Below, one piece after another: positions 1-13,978 of a stretch of DNA of 64,000 bases. Made by a program: the position numbers and the translations under genes. The stretch comes from Chaetorhynchus papuensis. Lineage: Eukaryota; Chordata; Aves; Passeriformes; Rhipiduridae. Position 1 is the stretch's first letter. Every line of letters begins with the position of its first letter. The stretch lies in NCBI GenBank assembly GCA_013396525.1, contig VWYX01000364.1, forward strand, positions 163,730-227,729. Reading direction: 5' to 3'. A model generated the notes under the pieces. The model was not told the origin of the DNA. It made no database searches and worked only from the letters and a program-made list of their open reading frames with translations.

Positions 1-770
1 CTTTATACTGTCTGTTTGCTTTTTTTGCTTTTCTTTTTTTAAAATTTCAATTTCAAAACATGTAGTTTGGTTTTAAAAGATTCATGAAAGGATTTCCTGG
101 TTCTACTCAGAATCCACTAGGCATTCTAATTTCTTCTTGTGACAGAATATTTTTCAAAAGGATGAGTACAGGACAGCCAGAAAGGTGTGTCTGTTAAAGC
201 AGGAGAGCAAGTGGTCCAGCTAAGTACTTAAATCTGTTCAGGTATCCCACTCTTGTGCCTTGTTATGCAGTACAGTCATACCTTTTCATACTTAGCAACT
301 TACAGGGCTGGCAGGTTTTAATATGTGAAATCCAAGAAAAGGTATGAATGGAATCTCTTGGTACTTTTTCACACATTAATTTTCCGCGCAATAATTAGAG
401 CTGCATTTAGACTACTGTCAGAGAAAGGCTGGCTAAAGAACACTTTGATTTTTCACTAAAATTGTGAAGGTTAGCTGTGTTTCAATGGTGGTGCCAGCAC
501 ATCGGGGAAGGTTGCATGGAACAGTGTGAAGTGAGATGTGTGGGGATGGCTCTTCTATTGGCTCTTCCAGCTGAGAGGATCAAAGCCTTGATGAAAGAAA
601 GAAAATGAGCACGTTTTATGTACCAAAGCCACGAGTAGAATGAGGACAAGGCTTGTTTTCCTAAGCTCCTTAAGTATCAGGACAGATAATCATGTATTTT
701 TGAGAGTTACCTGGCTCAGGCTTTGGTGTTGACCTGTATCAGGCCTTCTTTTCACCTTTTTCCTCCTGTC

Positions 771-942
771 TCGAGTAATCTCAAAGCACCAAGCCTGACA
801 AGAGTTCAAGAAGCATTTGGACAGTGCTCTCAGGGGACACGGTGTGACTCTTGGGGCTGTCCTGTGCAGCGCCAGGAGTTGGACTTTGGTGATCATTGAA
901 GGTCCCTTCCAACTCAGAATATTCTGTGGTTCTGTGATCTTT
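771..942 (+). mobile_element. CR1 LINE 3' end fragment
   Basis: The stretch begins with the CR1 phrase for the end of ORF2 (gttcaagaagcatttggaca) and ends with the typical 3' end: a ggtcccttccaactcagaat-like segment followed by ttctgtggttctgtgatc. It is a short, diverged, 5'-truncated copy without coding capacity. Small open frames on the opposite strand here are its antisense shadows. Confidence 0.85.
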
Positions 943-1401
943 AACATTCTGCAGGCTCAGACTCTGCAGGCTTTTGTTCTCTCCTAGCAACATGTCTGCA
1001 TTTGATTCCTACAAGCAGTTGACGTGTAATTCCTCACAGTCAGGATCTGTTGTTGTGCCTGTTTCTTCCATCTTTAGCTTTAGGAGCACAGTACAGCAGA
1101 CTCTTTCTAATGCTACCGTGCCTTTATTTATGCAATGTTCATGAGGACGGAACAAGTAAAAATCTCCTTAGATAACACAGATGCTTTTTACCATAATGTT
1201 AAAATACTGAATTAAGACTGAAGCTTTTAAAACAGTCAAACTTTTCTGCTTATGTTGTCTGAATAGTTGAGGAGAATTTTCAGATAAGAACAGGTTGTTT
1301 ATGGTTTACGGTGTTTAATTCTCACTTTGTGTTGTTTCATCATAATCTTTCTGAGTTGCATGGCTTCTTGAGTCCCAAGAGGTAGTTGGGTCATTTTACT
1401 G

Positions 1402-1472
1402 CTTTTTTTGTTGTTGTTGGCTTTTTGTTTTGGTTTGGTTTTTTTGTTTGTTTTTTTTTTTTTCTTTCTCAC
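1402..1472. repeat. T-rich low-complexity tract
   Basis: A run of T broken by GTTG and GTTT units, ending in a long T run and ctttctcacag. It resembles a strong plus-strand splice acceptor, but no exon-like coding follows on that strand and the host gene is on the other strand. Confidence 0.8.
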
Positions 1473-2940
1473 AGGACAAGAGGGAAATACAGTAAGGCAT
1501 GGCTACTTGACTTCTTTTCTGTTGAATTTCATAGTTCAGAAGTTCTTCCCTGAACTGTTTTGATGATGTAAGTCCTAATAAATTACATGGGCATTCTTTC
1601 ATCAACATAAACTAATAAAAATGTAGAAAAGTAGGAAAGACATTTTGTCAACCTATGGAGTTTTGTAACTCTTATCCTTCTACTTTCCATCCTGTATAAA
1701 TTTTTGCTATTATTCTCATGTCTAGTACCTAAATAACATATTATTGCTAAGGTTTAGTGTCCCGTGGTTTCACAAAATGATTTCTTTTCCTTCAATGGAC
1801 ACCTTAGGTTTGTATTGAAGGACGGAGTTTGAAACCTTTACTGGAGAAGGGTTTAAAAACTGGTTTGGAAATGTTATATTTTTTCAAGTTCATACATTGC
1901 ATTTTCTACTAGTTTCATGCATCCTTCCCACATCTAATTTAAAGTTGCTTTGGAAGGGAAAATCTTTACATTTACATTTTACGTCTTGCTACCTCTACAC
2001 AAAGTAAGTGCATACCTGGCATAGGGAGAAGAACTGTGATAAGTTTTCCCTTTGATCTCTTGCTGTGGCCAGGACTGTCTCTTTGAGTATGCTAATAGCT
2101 CTTCAATTTAGCAAACAATTTGCTTATACTGATAAAATTTCCTACAGGTGGCTGAATATAGCAGAAGATTGAGTTACTCCCCATGAAAGCAAAGAGTTTT
2201 GAACAGTGCTGTGCAGTGTTAAGACAGATTTACTTATAATCTTGTGAGCATGCAGGCCTTTGATTTTTTTTCAAGAAAACGCTTTGATATTTTCACTGGC
2301 ATCTTAAACATAAGCCTGACATTTTGCCATTAGGAAATAACAGAAAAAAGGAATTAAAAATGGAATAAAAGATCACTAGTGAGTGAAAGCTCATACATAT
2401 ATATCAAACAGCCATCACCTCAATGCTCACAAAAGACAGAAACTTCCACTGCCATTGAAAAACATTTCCAGCTTATAGGAAGACCTACAGAATATCCTCA
2501 ACAACTAATGTGGAAACTAAGCTTTATGTCTGTATCATTCACAAGCAGAAGAGTGAAATTATATGGGTACAAAATACTCATGGAAGAGGCTGCTGTTAAT
2601 AACCCAGGCAGTTTAATTGCACAGAGCTCTGGATGGCCGTACCTGGCAGAATGGAGGAGGTAGTGACTACAGAATGGGTTGAAATATTTTAGCTGAGTTT
2701 TTCAGGAAAGAAAATATTGATGATCTGTGGGTTACAACAGTTGTTCTAACATGCACTTAGCCTGAAATTTGTTGGTTTGGTTAGACCTAAAGAGGAGCTT
2801 GTGCGCCTGAAAATTTTTCTGTATTTTTTCACTTTAATCAAGTGGTGCAATGAAAACAATATTCTTCCAAGAAAGACAACAATATTTTTTGGTATTTTAC
2901 TTTTCTTGTGGTCTTGAAATGTCAGAGTTTTTTGCCTTTT

Positions 2941-2960
2941 ATTTTATTTTATTTTATTTT
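2941..2960. repeat. (ATTTT)4 microsatellite
   Basis: Four perfect copies of the pentamer ATTTT, preceded by a T-rich run. Confidence 0.9.
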
Positions 2961-5900
2961 GGTACATGTCTTAGTCAAAATGAATAAACCCAATTCTGTT
3001 TCTATCTTCTTTAATGATAACCACAAAGATCATGTATCAGTTTGGATCCATTATATTCAGCAGATAGGCTGTCCATTTGAATCACTGTCATGAATTCCCA
3101 CAATAGGGAATATTTCAAAATATTTTGAGTATTTAAACTAATACTAAGCATATGCATCTGCTACGCAGAGTTCTCCTTTTTAGTGATTTGCTTATGAGAA
3201 ATTAAATAAGGCTGCATTAATATATCATATACAGCATAATTAAATATTACTGAAACATCTGTGACACAGCTTCAAAACAAACCCCTTCTCTTTTCTTGTT
3301 TTCTCACAACAGAATCCCAGCAGGGGGCTCCCAGGTAACACAAAAATCTGTAGCAGCCTTAATACACACTTGGTGCCCAGACTTGGATGATAGCATGTAT
3401 TTTAAACCTTTCTAGAATTTGAGTTAAATTACTCCTTAAAGTAGTCGGTTTTGGGGTTTTTTTAAAGCCTTTTACTCAAAGCAGGTTTTAGTTGCTGAAC
3501 TCTTTTGGCTCATCTTGAAGTGTTTCAGTGGGAATTGCTTTTCCTTACATCCAAAGGTAGATGGTGAAAAGCTGAAATTTTTGCCTTAGGTCTTTTAAAA
3601 ATCTGGCTGATACAGGTCTTGTGCCACTTTAGGCTTAACTCTATCTAATATCCCAGAGAGGTATCTCAGAATCCTTATGTGCTTTAGTAATTCTCTGTAG
3701 ATGGGTTAAATGTATACCCTGTATTATTAAATTGTATTAAGAGCAGAATTATCAGTCTTATGTAAAGAAATAATTTTAAAATGAAATATTTCTATACCTT
3801 TCTAGAATCCTACAAAAAATATAAAAGTGCTAATTTTACGGCTTTTTCATTTACTTCTTTCAGTGAAAGACTCAACAATTGGAGACCTTGTAACAAGACA
3901 AGTAAGCCAGCAGCCAACTGTATTTGAAAATTATGCCAGCTGTGGTCAGTGGAATATTTCTTAGGAAATAATGTGACAATCTTTTCTCTCCCTTCTTTCC
4001 ATATGAAAAAAGTTTGACTAGAGATTCGTCAAAAGTATTTCTTCAGAAACATTTGTTCAGGTATGGAAATACTTCTTGCAGAACAGTTCAGGACTAATAA
4101 AACAGAAATTGAGATTATTTTTTAATTGGACTCCAAAGGTGTTTTCTGACAGAAGAAAATAACAGGAAATGGGTTAGACATTATTTGAACTAAATCCTTA
4201 CCAATAAAATCTGCGCAACTTTTTCTTTCTGTCCCTTGACCAGGAGATATTAAAACTAATAAATACAGCATTGAAGACATATGGGTGATTTAACTGGATA
4301 ACTGTTAGGTCTTTAAAAACCTGCTAAATATTAGCTCTCATTTTACTTAAAAATAGCTAGCCTTAAGATATATGCTCTTTTGTTTGTAAAAAAGGCTCAT
4401 CAACAAACCTGAGAATAAGTTTCAAACACCTGGTATCTGCTAATAAACCTCAAAATACTATGTTTTCCACACCAGATTTACTTTCCAGGTTCTTGATTTA
4501 CACAAATATAATAGGAACAGGACTGGAAGTAGATTTATGCTTCCAGTATAGCCATTTGATCACACTGTCTCACAGAGTTTACAAATCCATCTATCTAAAG
4601 ACTATGAAAAATGCTGCATTTGCAGTCTCCTGTGACCATGCTCTCAGAGGCTGCTAGAGAGGCTCTCCTAAAAGAGACATCAGCAGCATGCATCAGAGCA
4701 TCAGACAGTTAAACTTCCCAGGCCCGACACGTTCCAAGAGTTTAAACTTCCCCAGGTTTCTTCTGCTTGTGCCGTGATACACGGGAGATGTCAGCTTACC
4801 CTTTGCCTGTAACTGATCTTCTCAGACTATAAACTTCTCTGTCTGAGGTATACAACTGATGGTAGTATAAGAGGGCAGATATATTTCTTCTTGGATGACT
4901 GGTGTCTCATTGAACTGAGCCTACTGGTACGCATGTGGCTTGGAAAAATTTGTCTTTGGCGTTTTCTTGTGAATATGAAGAACTGGGCACTGCATATGTG
5001 GAAAACACATAGATTTGCAATAACGAAGCACCAATAATTTGTATGTGTTTTGATTTGGTTTTAACCTTTTTTTCTAAGAGAAACTAAGTGTAATGAGTGT
5101 ATATTCCTACTGACCTGACTCTAGAAAGCACACGCATTTATTTTTTTCTTTTGTGAGCTTGTGTTTTATTTAGTAGTTTGGGTTTTATTTTGTGTATGTG
5201 TTTTCTGTTGCTGCTGTATCTGGGAGTTTGTTGTTTGCTTCTGTAATGGAATTTCAAGAATTGGAGCCAATGTTTCTATCAGTGGGACGTGATGTTGGTA
5301 CTGAGGTTGGAGACTGCTGTGCTACTCTGACCTGTGGGCAGGTACCTCAGCTAAGGTGAAACCAGCCACTCTGGGTGCAGACAACCCAGGCTGGGGGAGC
5401 TGCAGCTGGTGCTGCTGCCTGATGATTTACCCAGAGACTGAGGAACGGTTCACTGTCAGCTCACACTCCTTCGTAGGTCACTCCCATGTACATTTACCTA
5501 TTACAGGTTTTAAATGCTAAATGATTTTCAAGTTGCTTTGTCCACATTTTGACTCTTGTTTTAGGCTCTAAGTAACTCCAGGACTTCTGGTATTTCTAGA
5601 TACTTCCTTGGAAGATCATGTCTAATTATATCTGTAATCCAAAACTACATGAATTGTATTTGAAGTACCTACCTCCTGTCTGCTCAGCTTGATTTCCCAG
5701 TCTGAGAAAAGGAGGTCAGACTGGCAGTTTAAGACGAGGTTGTATTACCAATGCTGTAACAATACTTGGTAATCTTACCTTATTAATGGCTTTATAAATG
5801 AAAGCATTTTATTTGTCACATATTTTGCCTCTTAAAATGAGGTAATTTTGTCCTGGCAGTTAGACCACCATGTATGCTGATACTACAGAAGGAGTGCCAA

Positions 5901-8419
5901 ATACAGGAATGTACTACTGTATTTTATGGAGTAATTAATTTTATATTTTACATTTTATTATACTCAGGGGCTTGGCTATTATCTAGATCGTGAATTCTCT
6001 TGCAGCTACTTTTAAGCCAGGAATGATATTTGAGAAGAAAGGCTAATCCACTTTTTAAGCGGAAATATTTATAGAAGAGTGAGGGTTAAAGAGAAAATAC
6101 CTTGCCTGAAAACATTTTTAATGCAATATTATTTGTATCTTTGCACTGTTCTCAAAATATGGATTTTAATTTTTCGTAAAATTACTTATAAATACTGCAT
6201 TTGATTGCCGTAGTGAATCAAATCAGTGCAGGGCTGCTCTTCACACTAATATCCTTAAACACTTCATAGGGTACCAGCCAACCTTCTGCGTGCTGCAGCA
6301 CAGAGCAGACATGGCCTGATGGCTCTGGGCTGTGTGAGCAAGGGGATGTCTCCAGGAAGAGCAGCCCCCACAACCTGGCACCATTTATTAATTTTTCTTT
6401 TTCACTTTCATGTCACTAGTAAACAAACTGCACCAGCATTTGTTCAGGATTTCAGCAGCTTTCCAGGTAGTGTTTATCAGGGAAGTGCTTGTCTCTGAGA
6501 GAACAACTAATTAAGACTCCTCCCTCTTTTGTATCTAAGTGCATTCAGTTTGGAGCAGGTCTGGCAAAATATTTGCTATCTCCCCTAGGACCTTAATTAA
6601 CCGGCCTGATATAATTATTGCACAGAAATGGTACAGACTGATCCCTCATCCCATGGCCCTCTGATTTTTGGTTGAACAACTGTTTCACTGATTTCATGAA
6701 TCAACATCAATATAAACAAAATGAGAGTGAGGTTTGTTTTTAACAGCTAAAAGCTTATATTTTGTCCTTCAGTATTAATGGTTCTCAGCATGCCCAAAAT
6801 TAAGAGTAAGTAAGTTGGAAATCTGCAGCAAAGTACAGATTTAATCACTGTCACTTTAAATTTTTATCATTAGAGGGAACTTCTATTTATTACATGGCTT
6901 TTTAATGAACTTCAGAACCTGGAAAACATACATAATATAGTATGTACCAAATGTATGGTGATACAAAAGATACTAAAATATGTTAACATATTAGGACTCA
7001 GCACAGATCTATTTTATGTACCTGTATATAGCCTTCTATAAAAACATATACTAAATAATCTGTACTGCTAACAATATATTCCAGCTATATCAGCTAAATT
7101 GCAGTGGTTTTTAAAATGTTTTTGCCTTTTTCTTTCAAAAATACAAGTAAATCTTGTAACTGTTTATGTCCATTTGATGTTCCTTGCAAAGTATAAGCAG
7201 CAAGAAATGTGTTAAAAATCTAGTATTTCAGGGAAAAAGCAAATATTATGACATTATGCAAACTTAAGCACTAACTTCCAGAGTATGCAAATTAAGTATG
7301 TGCTGCTTCAGTGGTGTGTATCTAACTGGCCACACTGGAACAGCAGGAGTTACATGGCTCAGTTGTGAAAAGCTTGTGAGGATTTTCTTTCTGGTTATTC
7401 AGTTATAAGATATCTCTCCATCTGAGCTTTTGCAGTGTGTAGAGGAGAAAGCTGAGCTAGCAAATACACAAAAGTTCCTATCTCATTTAATGCCTACCCC
7501 CCTAAAAGCAAGTAAAGAAGGAATTACTTGTAAAAACCTGCCTATACTATTATTGGATGAAGTGATTCTTACAGTGTGTATATAAATTTATTTGAAATAC
7601 CTCTTGATCAAAAGTACTTCAGTGCTATTTTCTACCATGAAATTCTTTTTTCACTTGATTTTTTGTCTCCCAATATGTTTGAGCCAACTATAATGGTGTT
7701 ATTTATACACACTAGAGATACACTTTGGTGTGACTGGAGTTCTTTCGAAAGTAAGACATAGTAAAAAAAATTGAATACCATTTTATTTAGAACTGCAATT
7801 TTGATGCAGATCAGGTTGACAGTGAAAGAGTAATAATTTCAAAGTACTGGAAGATATTTGCACTTCTGATATGGGAGAAAAGGAGGACTTGCTCAGATTT
7901 AGTAGGCAGAACACAGTCTGTAAAACAGACGATAAGAGAATAATCCAAAATCTATTTATACCAAGATAGTAAGAGATGAAGTGCTGCCTAGAAAATATGT
8001 AACCAATACTCTGCAGTGTCTTTCAACTTTAAAACTAAACATGCGTTAAATATTGTCTAATCATTTTTAATTGTTCTTTCCATAGTATTAATGAGGTTAA
8101 ATAGTTATTAAAATATGAATATATTTATATAGTTGACATATCATTTCAGTAATCTGAATTTGATCTAGAATCTTGAATTAAATGGTCTTTGAAAAAAGCT
8201 TAGTGGGCTTTGTGCTACAAAATGCTTATTTAGTTCTTCAAAGTGCTGTACTTGATAGCTGCAATCAATTACAGCATCTAAGGCTTGTGTTGAAATTCAA
8301 GTCTGTGAAGCCAGTTGTGACTCCACCAGACTGCTTATGTACTTCAGCTACTGATTACAGGAGCCAACGCTCATGTATTTAAAGCTGAGTCCATGTTCAG
8401 TATTTGTGTGTTTCTACTG

Positions 8420-8434
8420 TTTTTTTTTTTTTTT
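8420..8434. repeat. Poly-T tract
   Basis: An uninterrupted run of about 15 T. No flanking element is recognised. Confidence 0.85.
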
Positions 8435-9360
8435 ATGCACTGTCTAAAGAGATCAATTCAAACCAAAGTATTTCCTCATCTTCCCTATGCATTAGATGTT
8501 CCTAACGTTATGTATTAAAAATACTATGTTACATGGAATAAAAACCAAGCTGGGTGAAATTGGAGGAAAAGTTTCTAAATCAAATAGAGGGAATTATTTG
8601 ATAACTCAGTATATGGAGCTTATGAATAGTTGCTCCCCACAGAGATGTGTGTTTCTGCCATGTCTTCTGTACCCTGGGGGTACGAGGGGGGAAGTTTGCT
8701 ACATGTGCCACTGGAGGGAATTCAGTCCATGTGTGTCCTCTTCTCAGGGGAGAGGAGAGCACCTCTTATGGGGATGGACAGCCATGGGATTCACCCGGGC
8801 TGTTTCTGAGGTGATTTGTGCTAAAGGAAGACAGAAGAAATCTGTCTCTGAGTTACACCTGGGACCTACCTGGCCGGGTGGCCAGAGAGGACCCTAGCTT
8901 TCTACTTTTTCTTGAGTTTTCTGCCTTCCTTTTCCATTTGTGCTATTTATTAACTACCAATTTTCCACTTAAATCTATTGAGCCTGCCATCTCCATTTTG
9001 TGTTTGATGCTGATTCAAACCTTGGTGTTTTGGAAGAAGTACTTCTGGTTTGCACAGAGAAGCCCATAAGGAGCTGGAAGTTTCCTGATTTACCTGCAGT
9101 AGTAAAGGTCTACATAAATGATGCCCCTTAAGTTTTAGGTGTTGTACTCACTTTTATCTTAAATTTCCTCAGTTTCATCTGTGTGCTTTCAGTTATACAG
9201 TACTACAATGATATCTGTCTCAGGTAATTTTAATCAAATGATGTTAAAGACTTATAAAATCCTGTGTTGATTGATATGTTTCATTTTGTATAATAAGTGT
9301 GAGTAAAGCAGTAATGAGATTGCATGGAGTTATTTAAAAGATATGTAGATATGGCATTTA

Positions 9361-9462
9361 GGGACATGGTCCAGTGGTAGACATAGCAGTGTGAGGCTAA
9401 TTGCTGGACTTCATGATCTTAAAGGACCTTTCCAACCTAAACTATTCTATGATTTTGTGATC
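9361..9462 (+). mobile_element. CR1 LINE 3' tail fragment
   Basis: It contains gggacatggtccagtggtag, then the CR1 3' signature: gacttcatgatcttaaagga followed by cctttccaacctaaactatt and ctatgattttgtgatc. Only the extreme 3' end (about 100 bp) remains, as is common for CR1. Confidence 0.88.
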
Positions 9463-9801
9463 ATCTTGCACCAGCCATGCCATGGCCTTAAAACTGGGTT
9501 ACAGGCCAGGAAGAGGAGATGACAGAATTGACAGCGCCACAGACACTTCAAACAGTCTGCAAGCAGCTGAAGGGACAATCCTTCTGCCTCAGGATCAATT
9601 TGCCATGTCCTTTTCCTCCTTTTTTTATCTTTTGAGTTAAAGGAATGCTCCTAGCAGTGCACTGCCTGTGATAAGGGTCTTGCTGACTGCCCAGCAGGCA
9701 CATATGCTTGTTTAAAGGTCTCTTGGGAAGAAAGTTTGCAGCAGGTACAGTGCGACCTGTTGCAGGTTGAACAGGCACCCAAAATGTGCATCTGAACTGC
9801 C

Positions 9802-9819
9802 TCCCCCCCCCCCCNCCCC
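9802..9819. repeat. Poly-C run containing an ambiguous base
   Basis: A C homopolymer interrupted by a single N at 9815. The true length is unresolved. Open frames crossing it, such as the minus-strand frame 9651-10058, cannot be trusted. Confidence 0.9.
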
Positions 9820-12800
9820 TTCCTAATAGCTGTACATTGAGGAATGACTTTATTTGCCCATGAATCCTGAAAACTGACCCCCCAAGACTGAAATGTTTTG
9901 GGAAGTGGAAGAAATGATGAATAATTGCTTGACTTATTTTTGCAAAGTTCTTGTATATTTCTAGGGTTTAAAAATGTAAAGGGAGTCCCAAATTGCTTCT
10001 TGTGAATCTTAAAGTGCTCACTGCTAAATCTCTTTCCATTGATACATGGAAGAAACATTTTGTAGCATTTTCAAAATTATCATCTAATAAAATACTCCTT
10101 TATAATTTGCTCTGTATTTTTTCTGTTGTGAAATATAGCGTAGCTTTTTATTTCACTATATAGATGACATGGCTTTTTATTATTTAGAATAACTGCAGTC
10201 TTTTTTTTTTTTGGTTGGAACTGTTTAGTAACACAAGCAGGACAATCTGTTGAGTACCAGTGTAAATAGGCTCCTTGTTGCCATGATGGGTTGTCCTCAA
10301 AAGGACTCAATACCTGACTCTTTAAGGAAATCCATGAAGGTGTTTAAAGGAAAGCCAAAACTCCATAGTTCTAAACCATGGCAATGCAAAAGGAATCCAC
10401 AATCTATTAAAATTTCACTGCAATAAAAGATGAAAACAACTGTCTAGCAAATTCCTTTAGTAACACTCTCAGCTATATTGCCAAAATTGAGGTAGTAAAA
10501 AGGCAAGTTTCCACTAAAATTCACTTTCAAGATTATATTAAAACCTAAACATTCTGCATTTAAATACAGCTTCTCTTGCATTCCACCTCTGGGATAGGCT
10601 TCCATGGATATTGCATGAATATGTGGTTAGTAAATCCAATGTTAAATTAATCAATTCTCATTTGTGAATTGGTTGGAGGTGGGTGAATTTGTCTGGCAGT
10701 GTTTGCATCACAGAAAACGTTCTTTGTGTAAGAAGTGGTGAAATAAATCCTTATGTTGAAAACAAAGATTATTCTTCTCTTTGTCCTCTTGCAGTTGTAG
10801 CAGTGCCTAGCAAAGTGGCATCCTCTGCTGCAGCAGTATAAAAATGTGTGGTCTCAGTGAAACCAAAAGTTTTAGATGCTCCAAACCAGCTCTTCACATC
10901 TTGTCATGATATGCTCAGTCCCCCTGCCTTGAAATAAAGAATTGCTCTAATGAAAGGTGGGTATGTGTCTGAGCATCAGAAGGGAGAGAAATCTGTGAAC
11001 AGGAGTCACTGAAGGTATGTTACACTTAACAACCAACTCTTCTGAAGGATAGGCTCCTTACAATACACCACATGGAATTCTGCTGTTGCTTATTGTGAGG
11101 CAATGTCATGATAAAAGAACAGATGGCTCCAAAGCAACAAGGCGTCACTGTTCTGCTAGTCAAAATCTGAGAATTAAGAGGTGGCATAAAATACTAGGAA
11201 AGGATGATTTAAATCAGAGCTTCCATTCCTGACATCATGACATAAGAATTTGAATACACAATTCAATACAACAAATTATTAATGGTTCCTTAAATATCTC
11301 AAAGACACATTACATGTCTAGCATCTTAGTTGGGAAAGGGGGAGAAAGGAGAAGCAAAAGAAGCAACAGTGTGTACTGAATCTAGAATTTTTTTTTTAAT
11401 TTTAAGAATCTAGAGCTTTGGGAGGGATTTCTAGAGAATCTTGCCTGAACAGGCAATAAAAGTAATGAGAGACACTGCTAGTGCCAGAAGGGTTAGAGCT
11501 AATGGGATCCAATAACTTGTTAAAAATGGGGAAGAAAAAAAAATCCAGTGTTTTACCAGCTTTACTGGCGCCAGGCTGGAACTGTCTCATACACCAGCCC
11601 CAGAGTGCTGCAGATTTGCACATTGACCCAAAGCGATTTTTTTCTTTCTCTTAGGAAGCAGGTGGCTATGCCACAGAAAACTGTAATAGCTGCTGGTGGG
11701 AGTACTTGATAGAAACTGAAGAAATACAATCTTCAGGTACATAATACACAACAGCGACACTCAACTTCCCTGGCATATTTGAAATGAAATTCAGTGGAAA
11801 TATTACCATGGAGTTAATTGTCTGTGTAGTTCTTGGGTGAAAGGATTAAAGAGCTGGTTAATAATACGCATTTTTTACTACTGTGAACAATTAACATAAC
11901 TGGCTTTTGAAGCAAGAGACATAACAACAATGCGCAATTTTAGATGTCAGAAGGCTTAGGAATATTCTGTGTCTGCACAAGTTTATAGCACACATTGTTC
12001 TTTAAACTGTGGGGACATAGCAGCTGAAAGTTACTGGAAAAAATAGCTAAAGGAATGTTGAGTTCATCATAGAAATAATACAATAATGGAGACATACTGA
12101 AGTGATAATGCTTTGTTACATGATCTAAAACCAGTCCAGTGTATCATGTGCAAGTTTCCCTTGTTTACTCATCTGTAAAGCCAAATGGTTAACCTTGGTT
12201 TATTTTTCCCCAGCTCTGTTGAGGCTGAACATTGCATCAATGACAAACTGCTGTGTACATGGGTGCAAGCAAACAGGTTATTTAGAGCTGTTATGATTGT
12301 TCCAATTTCTGTTTAAAGAAGCCAGTAAAATTTCATAACTGAGCCTGAACGGAAACATTAACTCTGGACTGAAAATGGAAAAGCTGTTTGGGGAACAGGA
12401 GGCATGAGGCAAAGGAAGCATTTAAATCATCCCTGAGATATAGTTTAAGGCCCTGACTAATTTGTGAGGAACACAGACTCTGGTTGCAGCATAATTGGTG
12501 TTGTCTTTCTTGTTCAAGTCATGCCAGGCCAATGCTCTGTCTTCAGCAAGGAAAATGAAACTCGCAGGTCACAACCCATGTGAGAGGTTTGGTGATACTG
12601 TCTTCATGCTCTCTACTGCACAGAAGCTAAATCAAGGTAATATGCTGCAAAGTTTCTTTTCTGCTTGTGAGACTAGATTGGAACTGTGCTCAAATTTCTA
12701 ACAGGTAATGCTGACTTTTACCTAAAAACATTTTCTGCAGTGTTTTCTCATGTTTTGTTTCTTATGAGGCATATATGTCATATGGAATAGGAAAAAATGG

Positions 12801-13903
12801 ATGCTTACATGAGCTAAAGGTAACCTATAAGCTGACAGAAGCATATTTATTACCATGAGGAAAGTGAGCACTCATAACCAGATGCAAGTTTAGTGCAATA
12901 ATTGCCATCTGTTGAATGAAAATTTTTTTAATGTATCTTAACCTAACTTTTTCTTCTCATTTGTTATTTTTGTCTTTGGTTGGATCTTTCTTGTGGGATG
13001 CGTACACTACATGTATTTTCACTGGCAACTACATGCCAAAGTCTGTTCACCAGATGTGTCTAAACAGCTGCCTTGTTCTTGGAGAAAACATGGTGCACCA
13101 GCTTGAGCTGTGAAAAAGACCTGACAGCTCAGCATCTCCTTCTGCATGTTGTTGGTGATGGCAACACTGTCAGTGTATATGGGCCCATCTAGCAATACTA
13201 GGCCATACTGCAGCCCGAGACCCTGCTGCGTTCTCTGGGCTGAGAAGGTGGGGAAGCCCAGAAAGCTGGGAGAGTTGGAGGTTGCTCCTGTGGCAGTGTG
13301 CATTGAGGGCATGAAGCAGGAGTGAGGGAGGAGAAGGGAATTGCACAGTACCAGACCGCAAGTGAGTGGCATATAGAGTGCCCTTCATATTAGCGTGGGA
13401 TCTTCTGCCTTGTTCTGTTTTGTTGTTTGTTTTGTTTTCCTACACAAGCAGTGAGGTATTGAATGGGGAATTAACTTGCAGAGCTGCAGCTACAGCAGAA
13501 CTGTTGCTTAACTATTCCAATGTGAATGGCTATTCAATCATATGAACTAACAACCTCATTATGCAAAGGTGACCATCTTTGCTGTTGCAATGAAGGTTTG
13601 CCTGAGAGCCTCTGAGAGAAAGAGCATGGGCTTTATGCTCAGGCAAGGTCACAGCTTCTCAACTGTGCCACTGTTTTGTGGATCAAACACGTGGTAGGGC
13701 TTGTAGCAGGTTCACCAGATGTGTCACAGCTCCTTTTGCTATTTCTGCAAAAGGCTGTTATTGCTACCTGATGCATGGCATGTGTGTGGAAGCACATCCA
13801 TGGCATCATTTCAAGGTGTAGCTTACAGCGTGTATACAACTGCTTGTGATGGAGTGCTTGGCTCTAACACACATTCTTGCGACTGTGCAAATTCTGGAAT
13901 ATA

Positions 13904-13978
13904 AATAAACTTAGTTCCTGGCCTTAAAAAAGAAAAAAAAAAAAAAAAAAAAGAAAAAAAAATAAAACAAGAAAAGGA
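13904..13978 (+). repeat. AATAAA followed by a long poly-A tract (retrocopy-like 3' end)
   Basis: AATAAA at 13904-13909 is followed 16 bases later by an A-rich run of about 50 bases, starting at 13926 and broken by a few G, T and C. This is the layout of a reverse-transcribed polyadenylated RNA. No source transcript is recognised upstream, where only short open frames occur, and I saw no clear target-site duplication. It could equally be a grown poly-A microsatellite. Confidence 0.55.

Larger units (their letters stand above)
943..9360. other. Intron stretch without recognised genes
   Basis: AT-rich sequence with no open frame above about 130 codons, and no repeat family that I recognise apart from simple tracts. 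Two locally GC-richer patches, near 5320-5430 and 6230-6380, contain no coding signature I could name. Confidence 0.6.

Noticed and set aside
1441..1485. Long pyrimidine tract ending in cacag on the plus strand, like a strong splice acceptor
   Set aside because: No coding sequence or donor follows on that strand, and the host gene runs on the minus strand; it is best seen as a T-rich simple repeat.
8496..8897. 133-codon plus-strand open frame in a locally GC-richer patch
   Set aside because: The translated sequence has no known motif, and there is no exon-like boundary or repeat match.
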